A DNA stretch of 64,000 nt from Erythroxylum novogranatense. Its lineage: Eukaryota; Streptophyta; Magnoliopsida; Malpighiales; Erythroxylaceae. Below, in pieces: positions 1 through 12,047 of this stretch (position 1 is its first letter; every line of letters starts with the position of its first letter). The translations under genes were made by a program, and so were the position numbers. The notes below the pieces were generated by a model, which was not told where the DNA came from, did no database searches, and saw nothing but the letters and a program-made list of their open reading frames with translations. Location: contig CM057228.1 of the NCBI GenBank assembly GCA_029891385.1, forward strand, positions 29,702,214 through 29,766,213. Reading direction: 5' to 3'.

Positions 1-3000
1 TTAGCGAATTAATCGATTCTTGGTAGCAAAAATTGCTACCCACCTGCACTGTAATATTGGGTATTTTATTTTGGACCGAAAGTAGGGTCATCGGAGTTAA
101 ATGGAGTAAAAATTTTGGACCGGATTAAACTAATATACTTTGACTTTTCTTTTAATGTAGAACCAATCACATTTTGCCATTTAAAAGGCTATAGTAATTG
201 CTCCCTCTCAAAGCTTTCGGATAAGCTTAAGAAAGAAAGGATGAATTGTTAAGTGTTTTGGTTATAACACATCCGAAACTCCACTCTTCATTTTAAACCA
301 ACGAAATTTTCTCCTTCTCTCATCTTCCTTGTAACTTCAAGCTATTATCTCTTACTCCCATCAAAGTTAGATGATAAGTTTTGTGCATGCTTGAGAAGGA
401 AAGGAGGTTGGTATTTTGGTGTGGAAGTTAGAAGGGTTATTGAAGCTTTGAAGGAGATTTGGTGTTAGGTAAGTTTTCATTTAAGGAATTGAGTTTTAAA
501 TGATGTCTTTCATATAGATTAAATGCCATGATAGTGTGGGGTAGTTAATAAAAGGTTTAAAGCATGTATTAGGTTCATGTAGGCATTAAAGTGATGATTA
601 ATATGGTTGGAAGAAATGCGTTTAAGGCTAGGTGTTGTTGAGTGGAAATTAATGATATGGTTTGATATTGAATTGAATAGGGATAATTATTTGAGTATTT
701 GAATTGAGGAATTTAGTGCTGCCAATTTTTCTGTATTAGCCCTAGTATATGTATGACTGTATTAATATTTAATTTGTATTTATTTTGATGTCTAGAGATG
801 TGAAAAAGGCATTGGAAGTGATTGAACTAAGGTTAGCATTGAATCTGGGAAATTGGAATTATAATTGATGCTACTGATTTATTCATAACTTATTGTGTAG
901 AAATGCAAATGAGGTAAGGTTAGTGGCCACTGAAACTTTGGGATGTTGGCTTCAATTTAGTGTGAAATAGGTGATGTTGAATTTCAATGATAGAAGGGTG
1001 AATCTTTGTATGGAAAGTTACTGTTCCATTGCCTGTGAACAGTAACCGCAACCATGACATCTGAGTTTTGTTGATTTTTATGAATTAATTGAGATGGAAT
1101 TAGGGAAAATGATCTTCATTGAAGTTGTGGCATATTGAATTATCTTTCCATTGCTACTGATCTTGCTATTTTTATAATTGTATATTGGGAGATATGAATT
1201 GATTACTAATGACTGGTTTTGAGCATTTTGGATGAAACCTAGCTTAAGTGTGATTTTGTGAGTTTACTGATTGGAGGCAATTTTAACATTTGGTGTGGAC
1301 TGAATTGGTGTGAATGAGCTTCTGAAAAGTTGTAGAGGAAGAGATTACCTTGAAAATGATATATGGCGTGTAATTTTTAGAAGTCAGAATTGGGAGTTGT
1401 GATTTTGCAAAAATTGATCCTGCATTAGGATGTGAATGGTTGGTCATGGCAGTAACTTGCATGCTGGTTTTGGAATTGTTAGAAATCGAGTTAGAGTTTG
1501 AGTTCTTCACCAAACTTGAATTTTGGGATCTTATCTTTTCAGGGATATAAGGTAGAGAATTTGGTAACATTTGTGCTAAGAGATATGCTGTTTGGGAAAT
1601 TACTGTTTAGATTGGTTGATTTCAGTAGGCTGATACTTTGGTGAATTGTTTGACATAGTTAACAAATGAATCTGATTTTGGGTTGTTCATGAAATTTGTA
1701 TATAACATTGTGATCTTAATGAGCATATTTATTGTGGAATTGTTGACTGAAGAATCAGAGAGTTACTGAATTTGAAATGTACTGCCCTGTTTTGACAGGT
1801 TTTGAGTGGATAGTAGGTTTGAGTGGATTTTTGACACCCTTAGAGTTGGAATTGATTTTTATGGTCTTCTTGAGAATTGTAGAGCTTTTCATAAGCTTTT
1901 CAACAAGCTATAGTTTGTATTTTTCTGAATTGTGTGCTAAGAATTATAGAGGTTGGAACTTTGGGTTGAAAACTGGAAAAAAAGGGCAAGGAAGGCACAT
2001 ATACATATATATTATTATTTGTGTTATTATTTGGCATTAAGTGACCCGATTGTTTCTTTTGTCAATTTCTTTTCTGTCCGACGTCCGATTGACCTGATTC
2101 TTGAGGCATCGGATTTATTGAATATTTAATTTCATTTTATGAGAAAGCGGAATTTTAGGCGGAATTTGGCGTAGCCCTATCGATTTTAACATGTGAACCA
2201 CTGTTTTATTTAATTGGGGACCTATAGAGGTCCGATTGGCGCACCGTTAGCGCCTATAGATTTCTAATTTTTGATAGAATTTTATTATGGGGAAATATTG
2301 GATTAGGGCCGGGATTGCCATGAACATGCATTATACACATTTTACTGATTTCATGTGCATTATTTAGTCATTTCAAGTATACCGATGGTAATGGCTATTC
2401 TTTTAATGTGCTATAGAGGCTCAAGTGGACCGTCGTTCCACGGACTTGGCAGAGACTTCCCGGCACTAGCGTGGAAGTTATTAGGTGAGTAACCTAGTTG
2501 GTTATTCCAATCTATGTGTTAACTGTGGTTTGATTTCCCTACGGGGAATGCTTGAATTCTTGTTGTCAATTGATTGCCCTACGAGGATTACGTGGATTAA
2601 GACTGTGAATTGACTGCCCTACGGAGATTATGTGGTTATATATGGCCCAATTGACTGTGAAATAAGCATTAAGCAGCAATTAATTGGATTGTATGATTAT
2701 ATTGTGTATTTGACCGTATTACCATGTTTATCGATATGGAACATGTGCATTCATGCACAAATGCATCACACTGTTAAAAGGAAAATTGTGTACCGAGACG
2801 CCACTGTACTGAACCGAGCCTAGAGCTCGATATACTGAACCGAGCCTCGAGCTCGACGGGAGATAATTCTCCCCAGGCGCGTCTATCTTGATCATTGTTA
2901 TGCGCTCGGTCACAATCGAAATTCTCAACCGAGCCTAGAGCTCGATATCTTGAACCGAGCCTCGAGCTCGACGGAGATAATTCTCCCAGACGCGTCTATC

Positions 3001-3647
3001 TTGATCAACATTATGCGCTCGGTCACAATCTGAAATGAGCTGGAAAAGAGTCACATGTGCATTGCATCTTGAATCAACATTTGACAATGTTATTATTTCG
3101 CTGTATCTTTCTTTATGCGTGGATGAATTACTATTATGATTTGTATAACATCCGAGTGTATCTTTGTTACATGCTTATATGATGCATGAATTGGGAGAAC
3201 CATCGATGATGGTTTCTCATTGAGTTCGCAAACTCATCCAAAATTGCAATTATTTTTCGGCATAAGCATGATGATAGCTCCTCGTGACTATAAATAGTAT
3301 CTTGTGGATTGGCGAGAAAGCGATGGCTCAAAGGTCGGTCACCGGGCTTTCTTTTGGAGACTTATAGTTAGATCTGCTTTCTTATGCAAGACAAGATGAT
3401 ACTTAGTGTGCGTGTTTGGATCATGTGTAAATTAAAAATACCGACATTTGTAAATTATCGAGTTTTAAGTGAATGAAATGGAATCTAATTTGGTTTTAAA
3501 AGTGGTCAATTTCTTATTCTTGTCTTATGATTGTGATGCCATGAGGAGTGTAGTGGTTGTTGTCAGTAGTGGTCTCTTGTCGTAGGATATGTATCGGAAT
3601 GACCTACGGGCGTTCCGGTGGATACCCTATGATAAGGGGGCGCTACA
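1..3647 (+). repeat. 5' LTR (partial) of the left Tekay-type element
   Basis: Repeated at 8536-12047. It ends in GGGCGCTACA and is followed, after a short spacer, by a Met-tRNA primer site, which sets the right edge at 3647. It contains a block at 2077-2113 (TCCGACGTCCGATTGACCTG and onward) that recurs in other LTRs of this window, and a duplicated CTCGAGCTCGA-rich segment at 2813-3030. The small ORFs inside (for example 1777-2040) are copied in both LTRs and show no known domain; I do not treat them as genes. Confidence 0.95.
2813..3030 (+). repeat. Tandem duplication (period 115 bp) of a palindrome-rich LTR segment
   Basis: Copy 1 is 2813-2927 and copy 2 is 2928-3030. Each carries ACCGAGCCTAGAGCTCGATA, then CCGAGCCTCGAGCTCGACGG, and ends in GCTCGGTCACAATC. 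The 3' LTR has a single copy at 11323-11422. CTCGAG and GAGCTC are palindromic cores. The copies differ slightly, so the duplication is real sequence variation or an array that differs between LTRs. Confidence 0.9.
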
Positions 3648-3652
3648 TTAGG

Positions 3653-3664
3653 TGGTATCAGAGC
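3653..3664 (+). other. Primer binding site, initiator Met tRNA type
   Basis: TGGTATCAGAGC follows the LTR end at 3647 by five bases. This is the usual complement of the 3' end of initiator methionine tRNA used by many plant LTR retrotransposons to prime minus-strand DNA synthesis. Confidence 0.93.
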
Positions 3665-3773
3665 ATGGTTTGGCATCTTTTGGTAATAGTAACAATATAG
3701 GTATGAATCTGATGAAATTGTTGGAACTGATCAGAATTTTTGTTTTGTTTTAGGTCTTCTGCATTAGGTGATC

Positions 3774-4860
3774 AGGTTAAGCAGCCAGCTGACCAAGGAT
3801 CAGTGGGAGCAAGTAGGGAGTCTTTTATGCCTCGTACTGAGGATCTGCCTCCTCGAGTTTCCGTGAGACGGGAGAGGAGGTATGATTTCTTCTTGTAAAT
3901 GGTATGAATTTCTATGGCGGTCTGACTTACCGAGGTGAGGATGGTTGGAGAGGACGGAGAGAGTCTTCGACCAGATGGACTGCGAACCTGATGAGAGGTT
4001 CGATTATGCGTATCAACATTGCGAGGCCCAAATATAAGTGGTGGAAGACTGTGCCAGGCAGTACCACCAGGCCTTGCTTACTGTCATGGGCTGAGTTTCT
4101 GAGGGCCTTCAGGGATAATTATATGCCCAAGGTCTACCTTGATATGAAGATGCAGGAGTTTCTGGAACTGAAGCAGGGACGGATGTCGGTGGCAGAGTAT
4201 GAGGTGAAATTCAATGAGTTGATAGATTATGCCACAGTGATGGTCCCGACTGAGGCTGATAAGTGCCGGAGGTTCGAGAATGGCCTCAACACTGAGATTC
4301 GTACCAGGTTGGCTCGGTCGGACATGGGGACATTTATTGAGTTGAGAGCTGCTGCCGTTAGAGTGGAGCAGCTGATGAGACAGAGGCAGGCTGAGATTGG
4401 GTCCCGGGGTAAGCGGCCCAGTGATAGTCAGGGCAGCTCTGGCAGGAGCTTTAGTAAGCGTCAGGGCAGGACTTTCAGTCTCCGGAGGTTCGAGACGATC
4501 TGGTTTTAGGCGGGGGAGATTTGGACCGGTAGTAGTGGTAGTGGCGAGGCTCAGGCGATTTCTCCAGTGTGCCACTGTGAGAGGAGACATAGTGGGGAGT
4601 GTTGGTGGCTTCTTGGAGCTGCTTGAGGTCTTGACTCGACGGACATCGGTCGGGGATTGCCTGATAAATTGAGAGTTCAACTTCTTTGGTAGTGGCCGAG
4701 TTGGGAGTAGTCTGTTGTCTGTGAGTAGAGTGGGTGATCCGGACAGAGGGGCCGAGGTAGAGCTGAGGGGTCCTTTGTGAGGACTGAGGGTCGGGGCAGC
4801 CGACCACAGTCCCAGCCGAGAGTATACGCCATGACGCGCAGGCCCGGATTCCCCGAGGTT
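3774..4860 (+). pseudogene. gag (capsid/nucleocapsid) of the left Tekay-type element, frameshifted
   Basis: The longest open stretch is 3904-4509. From about 4081 it encodes the plant retrotransposon gag fold, recognisable from AEFLRAFRDNYMP, the FLELKQGRMSVAEYE segment and RRFENGL. Downstream, near 4565-4610, codons for Cys-Ala-Thr-Cys and a following HSGEC can be read, a CCHC zinc knuckle, but a missing base puts its halves in different frames. Gag packages element RNA in cytoplasmic particles. The start is uncertain because the region before 3904 (after AAGCAGCCAGCTGACC) appears coding in another frame. The antisense ORF at 4084-4929 is a shadow. Confidence 0.8.
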
Positions 4861-6660
4861 GTGGTGGTATGCTTCTTCTTTCGATATTGAGGCATTTGCT
4901 CTGCTGAATCTGGATCCACATTCTTTCATTGCACCTCATATGGCATGTAGATTGCATGGGGATAGGAGATGTTACGGATGGGCTAGAGGTGAGTACACCT
5001 CTAGGTACTACTCTTGCATTAGAGAGGATGCATGGGGATGCTCGATCCAGTTGATCAGCGATGTTCGGCGAGACCTTATAGTATTGCCGCTGAGAGAGAT
5101 CGATGTGATTCTGGGGATGGACTGGCTGACGGTCCATAGGGCTATCATGGACTGCTATACCAAGGAGGTTGTGTTGGAGTCTCTGGTCACCTAGGCGGTG
5201 TTCGAGAGGAGTTAGTCAGCGATGCCAGCCGGATGATCTCTTTCCTTAGTGCCACGAGATTGATGCAGGAGGTCGTGAGGCATATCTCGCTCATGGGTTG
5301 ACACGAGTTGAGCGAGAGGCTCCGGGATATTCCGTGGTTAGGAAATTTCAGATGTGTTTCCTGACGAGTTACCGGGTTTGCCACCGAATCGGGAGACGAA
5401 GTTTACTATTGACCTCGTTCAAGGTACCGCTCCTATATCTATACCTCCATATAGGATGGCACCTGTGGAACTGAGGGAGCTGAAGGTTCAGTTGCAGGAG
5501 TTGTTGGAGAAGGGGTTTATTAGACCCAATGTCTCACCATGGGAGCTCCAGTTTTGTTTGTGAAGAAAAGGATGGGACTTTGAGGTCATGCATCGATTAT
5601 AGGCGGTGAATCGGGTGTTCAGAAGAACAAGTACCCACCGCCTAGGATTGATGACTTATTTGATCGATTGCGAGGGAGCTCGGTATTCACCAAGTTAGAT
5701 CTGCGATCTGGTTACTATCGATTGAAGATTGCAGAGGTCGATGTGCTAAAGAGTGCCTTGAGAGCGGTATGGGCATTTCGAGTTTCTAGTGATGCCGTTT
5801 GGGTTGACTAATGCCCGGCAGCTTTTATGGCCTTGATGAATAAGGTATTTCAGCCTACTGGATCGGTTTGTTATTGTTTTCATTGATGACATTTGGTGTA
5901 TTCGAGGGATGAGCGGGAGCATAGTGAGCATTTGAGGTTTGTGTTACAGACGATGAGGGAGAGACAGTTGTACGCCAAATTCAGCAAGTGTGAATTTTGG
6001 CTGGATCAGGTGATCTTTTTGGGGCACATAGTGACTGGAGAGGGTATTCAGGTGGATCCGAGTAAGGTTGAGGCAGTGCTGAAGTGGGAAGCTCCTAGGA
6101 ATGTGCCGGAGATTCGGAGTTTCCTCAGATTGGCTGATTATTACCGGAGGTTTGTCGAGGGGTTTTCATTGATCTCAGCCCCTCTGACAAAACTTCTGAG
6201 GAAGAATGTGTCATTCAGATGGACCGAGGAGTGTCAGAAGAGTTTTGAGGAGCTGAAACATCGGTTAACTACTGCACCGGTGTTGGCTATTCCATCTGGG
6301 ACTGGAGGATTTGAGGTGTATAGCGATGCATCACACCAGGGATTGGGGTGTGTTCTGATGCAGCATGGTAGAGTCATTGCCTATGCCTCGAGACAGTTGA
6401 GGTCTCACGAGGTAAACTATCATGTTCATGATTTGGAGTTAGCTGCGATTGTGTTTGCCTTTGAAGATTTGGAGGCATTACATGTATGGTGAGATCTTCG
6501 GATCTTCACCGACCCTGAAGTTTGAGATATTCTTGAGCTAGAGGAGTTAAATTTGAGATAGATGAGGTGGCTGGAGTTATTGAAAGACTATGATTGTACT
6601 ATCGAGTATCACCCAGGGAAAGCCAATGTGGTGGCAGATGCTCTGAGTAGGAAGTCACAC
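4861..6660 (+). pseudogene. pol: protease, reverse transcriptase and RNase H, several frameshifts
   Basis: Protease: DVILGMDWL is seen near 5104-5130. The aspartic active-site stretch near 4900-4925 is legible only with indels. Reverse transcriptase: the N-terminal segment is open at 5354-5563 ([34 protein letters not shown]). [17 protein letters not shown] stretch follows at about 5565-5600, [13 protein letters not shown] at 5693-5730, and VFIDD near 5877-5892, which is the catalytic aspartate pair. From 5893 to 6492 one frame runs through the RT thumb ([20 protein letters not shown]) into RNase H ([18 protein letters not shown] and [19 protein letters not shown]). The RNase H end with [13 protein letters not shown] codons lies at 6622-6650. 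The enzymes copy element RNA to DNA. Breaks are mostly single-base indels, which may be partly sequencing artefact. Confidence 0.88.
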
Positions 6661-6686
6661 ACTAGTACAAACTTCGATTCAAAGCT

Positions 6687-8175
6687 ATGAGGTTGCCTAA
6701 TTTGATTCAATTGAGGGCTTTGAATGTACAGATGAATCTGGAGCAAGATGGAGTATTATTGGCTACATTGAGACTGAGACCGATGCTACTGGACAAGATC
6801 AGGAGAGTTCAGGATAAGGATCCTGTTATGGTGAGACTGATTGAGAAAGTAAAAGCTGATTCGAGATCTGAGTTTGATGTGAGAGATGAGACTCTATGGA
6901 TAGGGCAGAGGCTTTGTGTACCTGATGTGGATGATTTGAGGCGAGAGATACTGGAGGAGGCTCACATGGCCACATATGCTATGCATCCTGGTACTACCAA
7001 GATGTATAACACCCTTAAGCAACATTTCTGGTGGCCCGGTATGAAGAAGCGGTGGTGAGTTTGTGTTCAGGTGTTTGGCGTGCCCGTGAGTTAAGTGAGC
7101 ACCAAGCTCCAGTGGGGAAGCTTCATTCGTTGCCCATTCCGGAGTGGAAATGGGAACGGATCACCATGGATTTCATTATGGGGTTGCCTAGGACGCCGAG
7201 GCAGCATGATGCTATCTGGGTCATAGTGGACCGGTTGACTAAATCGGCCCATTTCTTACCAGTGAGGGAGAATAATACTATGGATCAGTTGGCCCAGAAG
7301 TATGTGGCGGAGATAGTGAGACTGCACGGGGTCCCGATGTCGATAGTGTCGGCGGGATCCCAGTTTACTTGAGGTTACGGCGAGTTCTGATCGGCTATAG
7401 ATGCAATTTCAATTTCGATCTGACATTTCATCCTCGAACGATGGGCGAGTGAGAGGACGATTAAGACTGTTGAAGGATATGCTTGGGCTTGTGTATTGGA
7501 GTTCAGAGGAGCATGGGATCAGTATCTAGCCCTGATTGAGTTTGCATACAACAATCATTATCATAGTAGCATCGGGATGGCTTCATATGAGGCACTGTAT
7601 GGGCGACCGTGTAGATCGCCTTTGTATTGGGATGAAGAGGGTGAGAGGATGATTGAGGGTCCTGAGCTGATTCAGGATACTGTTGACAAGGTGAGATCGA
7701 TTGAGTCGCATTAAAGCGGCTCGGGATGATAGATGAAGAGTTATGTGGATCAGCATAGGAGGGACATTGAGTATAATGTGGGCGACGAGTATTCTTACGG
7801 TGTCACCGTGGCGTGGTGTACTGAGATTTGAGAGAAAGGGTAAGTTAAGCCCTAGGTACATTGGTCCATATGAGATCACTGAGAGGATCGAACCTTTGGC
7901 CTACAGGCTAGCTTTACCGAGTGAGATGTCTCAGTTACATGACGTTTTCCATGTGAGTATGCTCCGCAGATATCGGTCGGATCCGACACATGTGATACCG
8001 CTCGGAGATTGAGGTCTCCATGTCCCGAGTTATGTGGAGGAGCCGATCCAGTTATCGGGTCTCGGGTGAAACAATTGAGGAATAAGAGTATTCCATCGGT
8101 GAAGGTTCTCTGGAGGAACCATTCGATTGAGGAGGCTACAGGGAGACCGAGGAGCATATGAGGAGACAGATCCTC
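6687..8175 (+). pseudogene. pol: integrase with C-terminal chromodomain, frameshifted
   Basis: ORF 6687-7058 holds the integrase zinc-binding module ([20 protein letters not shown], then FWWPGMK). The core domain is in 7031-7372 ([28 protein letters not shown]) and 7496-7714 (EFAYNNHYHSSIGMASYEAL). The C-terminal GPY/F module is at 7743-8012 (KLSPRYIGPYEI and LHDVFHVSMLRRY). The chromodomain is legible at about 8065-8170 (SIPSVKVLWRNHSIEEAT). Integrase inserts the DNA copy. The chromodomain is known in this clade to direct integration to heterochromatin. No uninterrupted reading frame remains. Confidence 0.88.
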
Positions 8176-8221
8176 ACCTTTTCGATCAACCAGGTAAGAA
8201 TTTCGAGGACGAAATTTTTGT

Positions 8222-8233
8222 TAGGAGGAGAAT
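8222..8233 (+). other. Polypurine tract of the left Tekay-type element
   Basis: TAGGAGGAGAAT lies immediately before the 3' LTR start TGTAACATCC. It follows a conserved GAATTTCGAGGACGAAATTT stretch at 8199-8218 that also appears, reverse-complemented and partly changed, at 37927 and 58995 in the two minus-strand Tekay-like elements. Confidence 0.85.
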
Positions 8234-11200
8234 TGTAACATCCCTCTCTATAGGAAAGGGTATTTTGGTACTTAGGACGGGTTCGGGATATTAAATTATA
8301 TCTCGGTATCTTACAACATATAGCCTCTATACTTACTGATTGGTTGCACATGCACATAGTATACATGCATTCATGTCATCTTAGGCATAGGGTTGAAATT
8401 GAACTTCGTGTGAAATTAAAGGAGTAATTGAGTTTGGAAAATTATTTGAATCTAGCCATAAATTGTTTTACATTTTAGCGATTTTAGGAATTTTCTGGAT
8501 TTTTCGGAGACAATTTCGGACCGCAAAATCGCCAATTAGCGAATCAGCGATTCTTGGTAGCAAAAATTGCTACCCACCTGCATCGTAATATTGGGTATTT
8601 TATTTTGGGATGAAAGTAGGGTCATCGGAGTAAAATGGAGTAAAAATTTTGGACTGGATTAAACTAATATACTTTGACTTTTCTTTTAATGTAGAACCAA
8701 TCACATTTTGCCATTTAAAAGGCTATAGTAATTGCTCCTCTCAAAGCTTTCGGATATGCTTAAGAAGGAAAGGATGAATTGTTAAGTGTTTTGGTTATAA
8801 CACATCCGAAACTCCACTCTTCATTTTAAACCAACGAAATTTTCTCCTTCTCTCATCTTCCTTGTAACTTCAAGCTATTATCTCTTACTCCCATCAAAGT
8901 TAGATGATAAGTTTTGTGCATGCTTGAGAAGGAAAGGAGGTTGGTATTTTGGTGTGGAAGTTAGAAGGGGTTATTGAAGCTTTGAAGGAGATTTGGTGTT
9001 AGGTAAGTTTTCATTTAAGGAATTGAGTTTTAAATGATGTCTTTCATATAGATTAAATGCCATGATAGTGTGGGGTAGTTAATAAAAGGTTTAAAGCATG
9101 TATTAGGTTCATGTAGGCATTAAAGTGATGATTAATATGGTTGGAAGAAATGGGTTTAAGGCTAGGTGTTGTTGAGTGGAAATTAATGATATGGTTTGAT
9201 ATTAAATTGAATAGGGATAATTATTTGAGTATTTGAATTGAGGAATTTAGTGCTGCCAATTTTTCTGTATTAGCCCTAGTATATGTATGACTGTATTAAT
9301 ATTTAATTTGTATTTATTTTGATGTCTAGTGATGTGAAAAAGGCATTGGAAGTGATTGAACTAAGGTTAGCATTGAATCTGGGAAATTGGAATTATAATT
9401 GATGCTACTGATTTATTCATAACTTATTGTGTAGAAATGAAAATGAGGTAAGGTTAGTGGCCACTGAAACTTTGGGATGTTGGCTTCAATTTAGTGTGAA
9501 ATAGGTGATGTTGAATTTCAATGATAGAAGGGTGAATCTTTGTATGGAAAGTTACTATTCCATTGCCTGTGAACAGTAACCGCAACCATGACATCTGAGT
9601 TTTGTTGATTTTTATGAATTAATTGAGATGGAATTAGGGAAAATGGTCTTCATGGAAGTTGTGGAATATTGAATTATCTTTCCATTGCTACTGATCTTGC
9701 TATTTTTATAATTGTATATTGGGAGATATGAATTGATTACTAATGACTGGTTTTGAGCATTTTGGATGAAACCTAGCTTAAGTGTGATTTTGTGAGTTTA
9801 CTGATTGGAGGCAATTTTAACATTTGGTGTGGACTGAATTGGTGCGAGTGAGCTTCTGAAAAGTTGTAGAGGAAGAGATTACCTTGAAAATGATATATGG
9901 TGTGTAATTTTTGGAAGTCAGAATTGGGAGTTGTGATTTTGCAAAAATTGATCCTGCATTAGGATGTGAATGGCTGGTCATGGCAGTAACTTGCATGCTG
10001 GTTTTGGAATTGTTAGAAATCGAGTTAGAGTTTGAGTTCTTCACCAAACTTGAAGTTTGGGATCTTATCTTTTCAGGGATATAAGGTAGAGAATTTGGTA
10101 ACATTTGTGCTAAGAGATATGTTGTTTGGGAAATTACTATTTAGATTGGTTGATTTCAGTAGGCTGATACTTTGGTGAATTGTTTGACATAGTTAACAAA
10201 TGAATCTGATTTTGGGTTGTTCATGAAAGTTGTATATAACATTGTGATCTTAATGAGCATATTTATTGTGGAATTGTTGACTGAAGAATCAGAGAGTTAC
10301 TGAATTTGAAATGTACTGCCCTGTTTTGACAGGTTTTGAGTGGATAGTAGGTTTGAGTGGATTTTTGACACCCTTAGAGTTGGAATTGATTTTTATGGTC
10401 TTCTTGAGAATTGTAGAGCTTTTCATAAGCTTTTCAAAAAGCTATAGTTTGTATTTTTCTGAATTGTGTGCTAAGAATTATAGAGGTTGGAACTTTGGGT
10501 TGAAAACTGGAAAAAATGACAAGGAAGGCACATATACATATATATTATTATTTGTGTTATTATTTGGCATTAAGTGACCAGATTGTTTCTTTTGTCAATT
10601 TCTTTTCCGTCCGACGTCCGATTGACCTGATTCTTGAGACATCGGATTTATTGAATATTTAATTTCATTTTATGAGAAAACGGGAATTTGACGTAGCCCC
10701 TATTGACGGAACATGTGAACCACTGTTTTATTTAATTGGGGACCTATAGAGGTCCGATTAGCGCACCGTCGGCGCCTATAGATTTCTAATTTTGATAGAA
10801 TTTTATTATGGGAAATATTGGATTAGGGCGGGATTGCCATGAACATGCATTATACACATTTTACCGATTTCATGTGCATTATTTAGTCATTTCAAGTATC
10901 TAGATGGTAATGGCTATTCTTTTAATGTGCTATAGAGGCTCAAGTGGACCGTCGTTCCACGGACTTGGCGAGACTTCCGGCACTAGCGTGGAAGTTATTA
11001 GGTGAGTAACCTAGTTGGTTATTCCAATCTATGTGTTAGCGTGGTTTGATTTCCTACGGGAATGCTTGAATTATTGTTGTAAATTGATTGCCTACGGGGA
11101 TTCGTGGATTAAGGCGTGAATTGAGCGCCTACGGGATTATATGGTTATATATGGCCCAATTGATCGTGAAATAAGCATTAGGCAATCGTTAATTGGATTG

Positions 11201-12047
11201 TATGATTATATTGTGTATTTGGACCGTATTACCATGTTTCTCGATATGGAACATGTGCATTCATGCACAAATGCATCACATTTATTAAAAGGAAAATTGT
11301 GTCGAGACGCCATCATCTTTGAATCGAGCTTAGAGCTCGATATCTGAACCGAGCCTCGAGCTCGACGGAGATAATTCTCCCAGACGCGTCTATCTTGATC
11401 ACTTTTATCGCTCGGTCACAATCTTGAAATGAATCGGAAAAGAGTCACATGTGCATTGCATCTTGAATCAACATTTGACAATGTTATTGATCGCCTATAT
11501 CTTTCTTTATCGTGACTGAATTACTATTGTGATTTGTATAACATCTGAGTGTATACTGTTACATGCTTATATGATGCATGAATTGGGAGAACCATCGATG
11601 ATGGTTTCTCATTGAGTTCGCAAACTCATCCAAAATTGCAATTATTTTTCAGGCATAAGCATAGACAGATAGCTCCCTCAGGACTGTAGAGTCGTATACT
11701 GTGGATTGGCGAGAGAAGCGATGGCTCAAAGATCGATCAGCTGGGCTTTCTTTTGGAGACTTATAGTTAGATCTATTTCTTATGCGATCAAGATGATACT
11801 TAGTGTGCGATGTTTGGATCATGTGTAAATTAAAAAATCTTGATGATTGTAAATTACTGAGTTTTAAGTGAATGAAATGGAATCTAATTTGGTTTTAAAA
11901 AGTGGTCAATTTCTTATTACTGTCTTATGATTGTGATGCCATGAGGAGTGTAGTGGTTGTTGTCAGTAGTGGTCTCTTGTCGTAGGATATGTATCGGAAT
12001 GACCTACGGGCGTTCCGGTGGATACCCTATGGTAAGGGGGCGCTACA
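8234..12047 (+). repeat. 3' LTR of the left Tekay-type element, 3814 bp
   Basis: Starts TGTAACATCCCTCTC and ends GGGCGCTACA, the canonical TG...CA form. It is near-identical to 1-3647 over most of its length, with a concentration of small differences in the part matching 2040-3420. It lacks one unit of the 115 bp duplication present in the 5' LTR. Confidence 0.95.

Larger units (their letters stand above)
1..12047 (+). mobile_element. Ty3/gypsy chromovirus (Tekay/Del type), left end outside window
   Basis: A long-terminal-repeat retrotransposon read left to right: partial 5' LTR (1-3647), Met-type primer site, gag, protease, reverse transcriptase, RNase H, integrase, chromodomain, purine tract and full 3' LTR (8234-12047). 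Position 1 aligns with about position 8536, so roughly 300 bp of the 5' LTR lies outside. Domain order (RT before integrase) makes it Ty3/gypsy. The C-terminal chromodomain and very long LTRs point to the Tekay/Del chromovirus lineage, which is an inference from known lineages. The two LTRs are very similar over most of their length, so insertion looks recent although the ORFs are broken. The left target duplication is outside the window; the right flank is TTACT. Confidence 0.93.

Noticed and set aside
1777..2040. 87-codon ORF repeated in both LTRs of the left element (10311-10577)
   Set aside because: Its conservation follows from LTR duplication. The two copies diverge at the C-terminus by frameshift, and no domain is seen.
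4084..4929. 281-codon open frame on the minus strand across gag of the left element
   Set aside because: It is antisense to a recognisable gag domain, Ser/Pro/Leu-rich and without a known fold; a shadow of the real coding strand.
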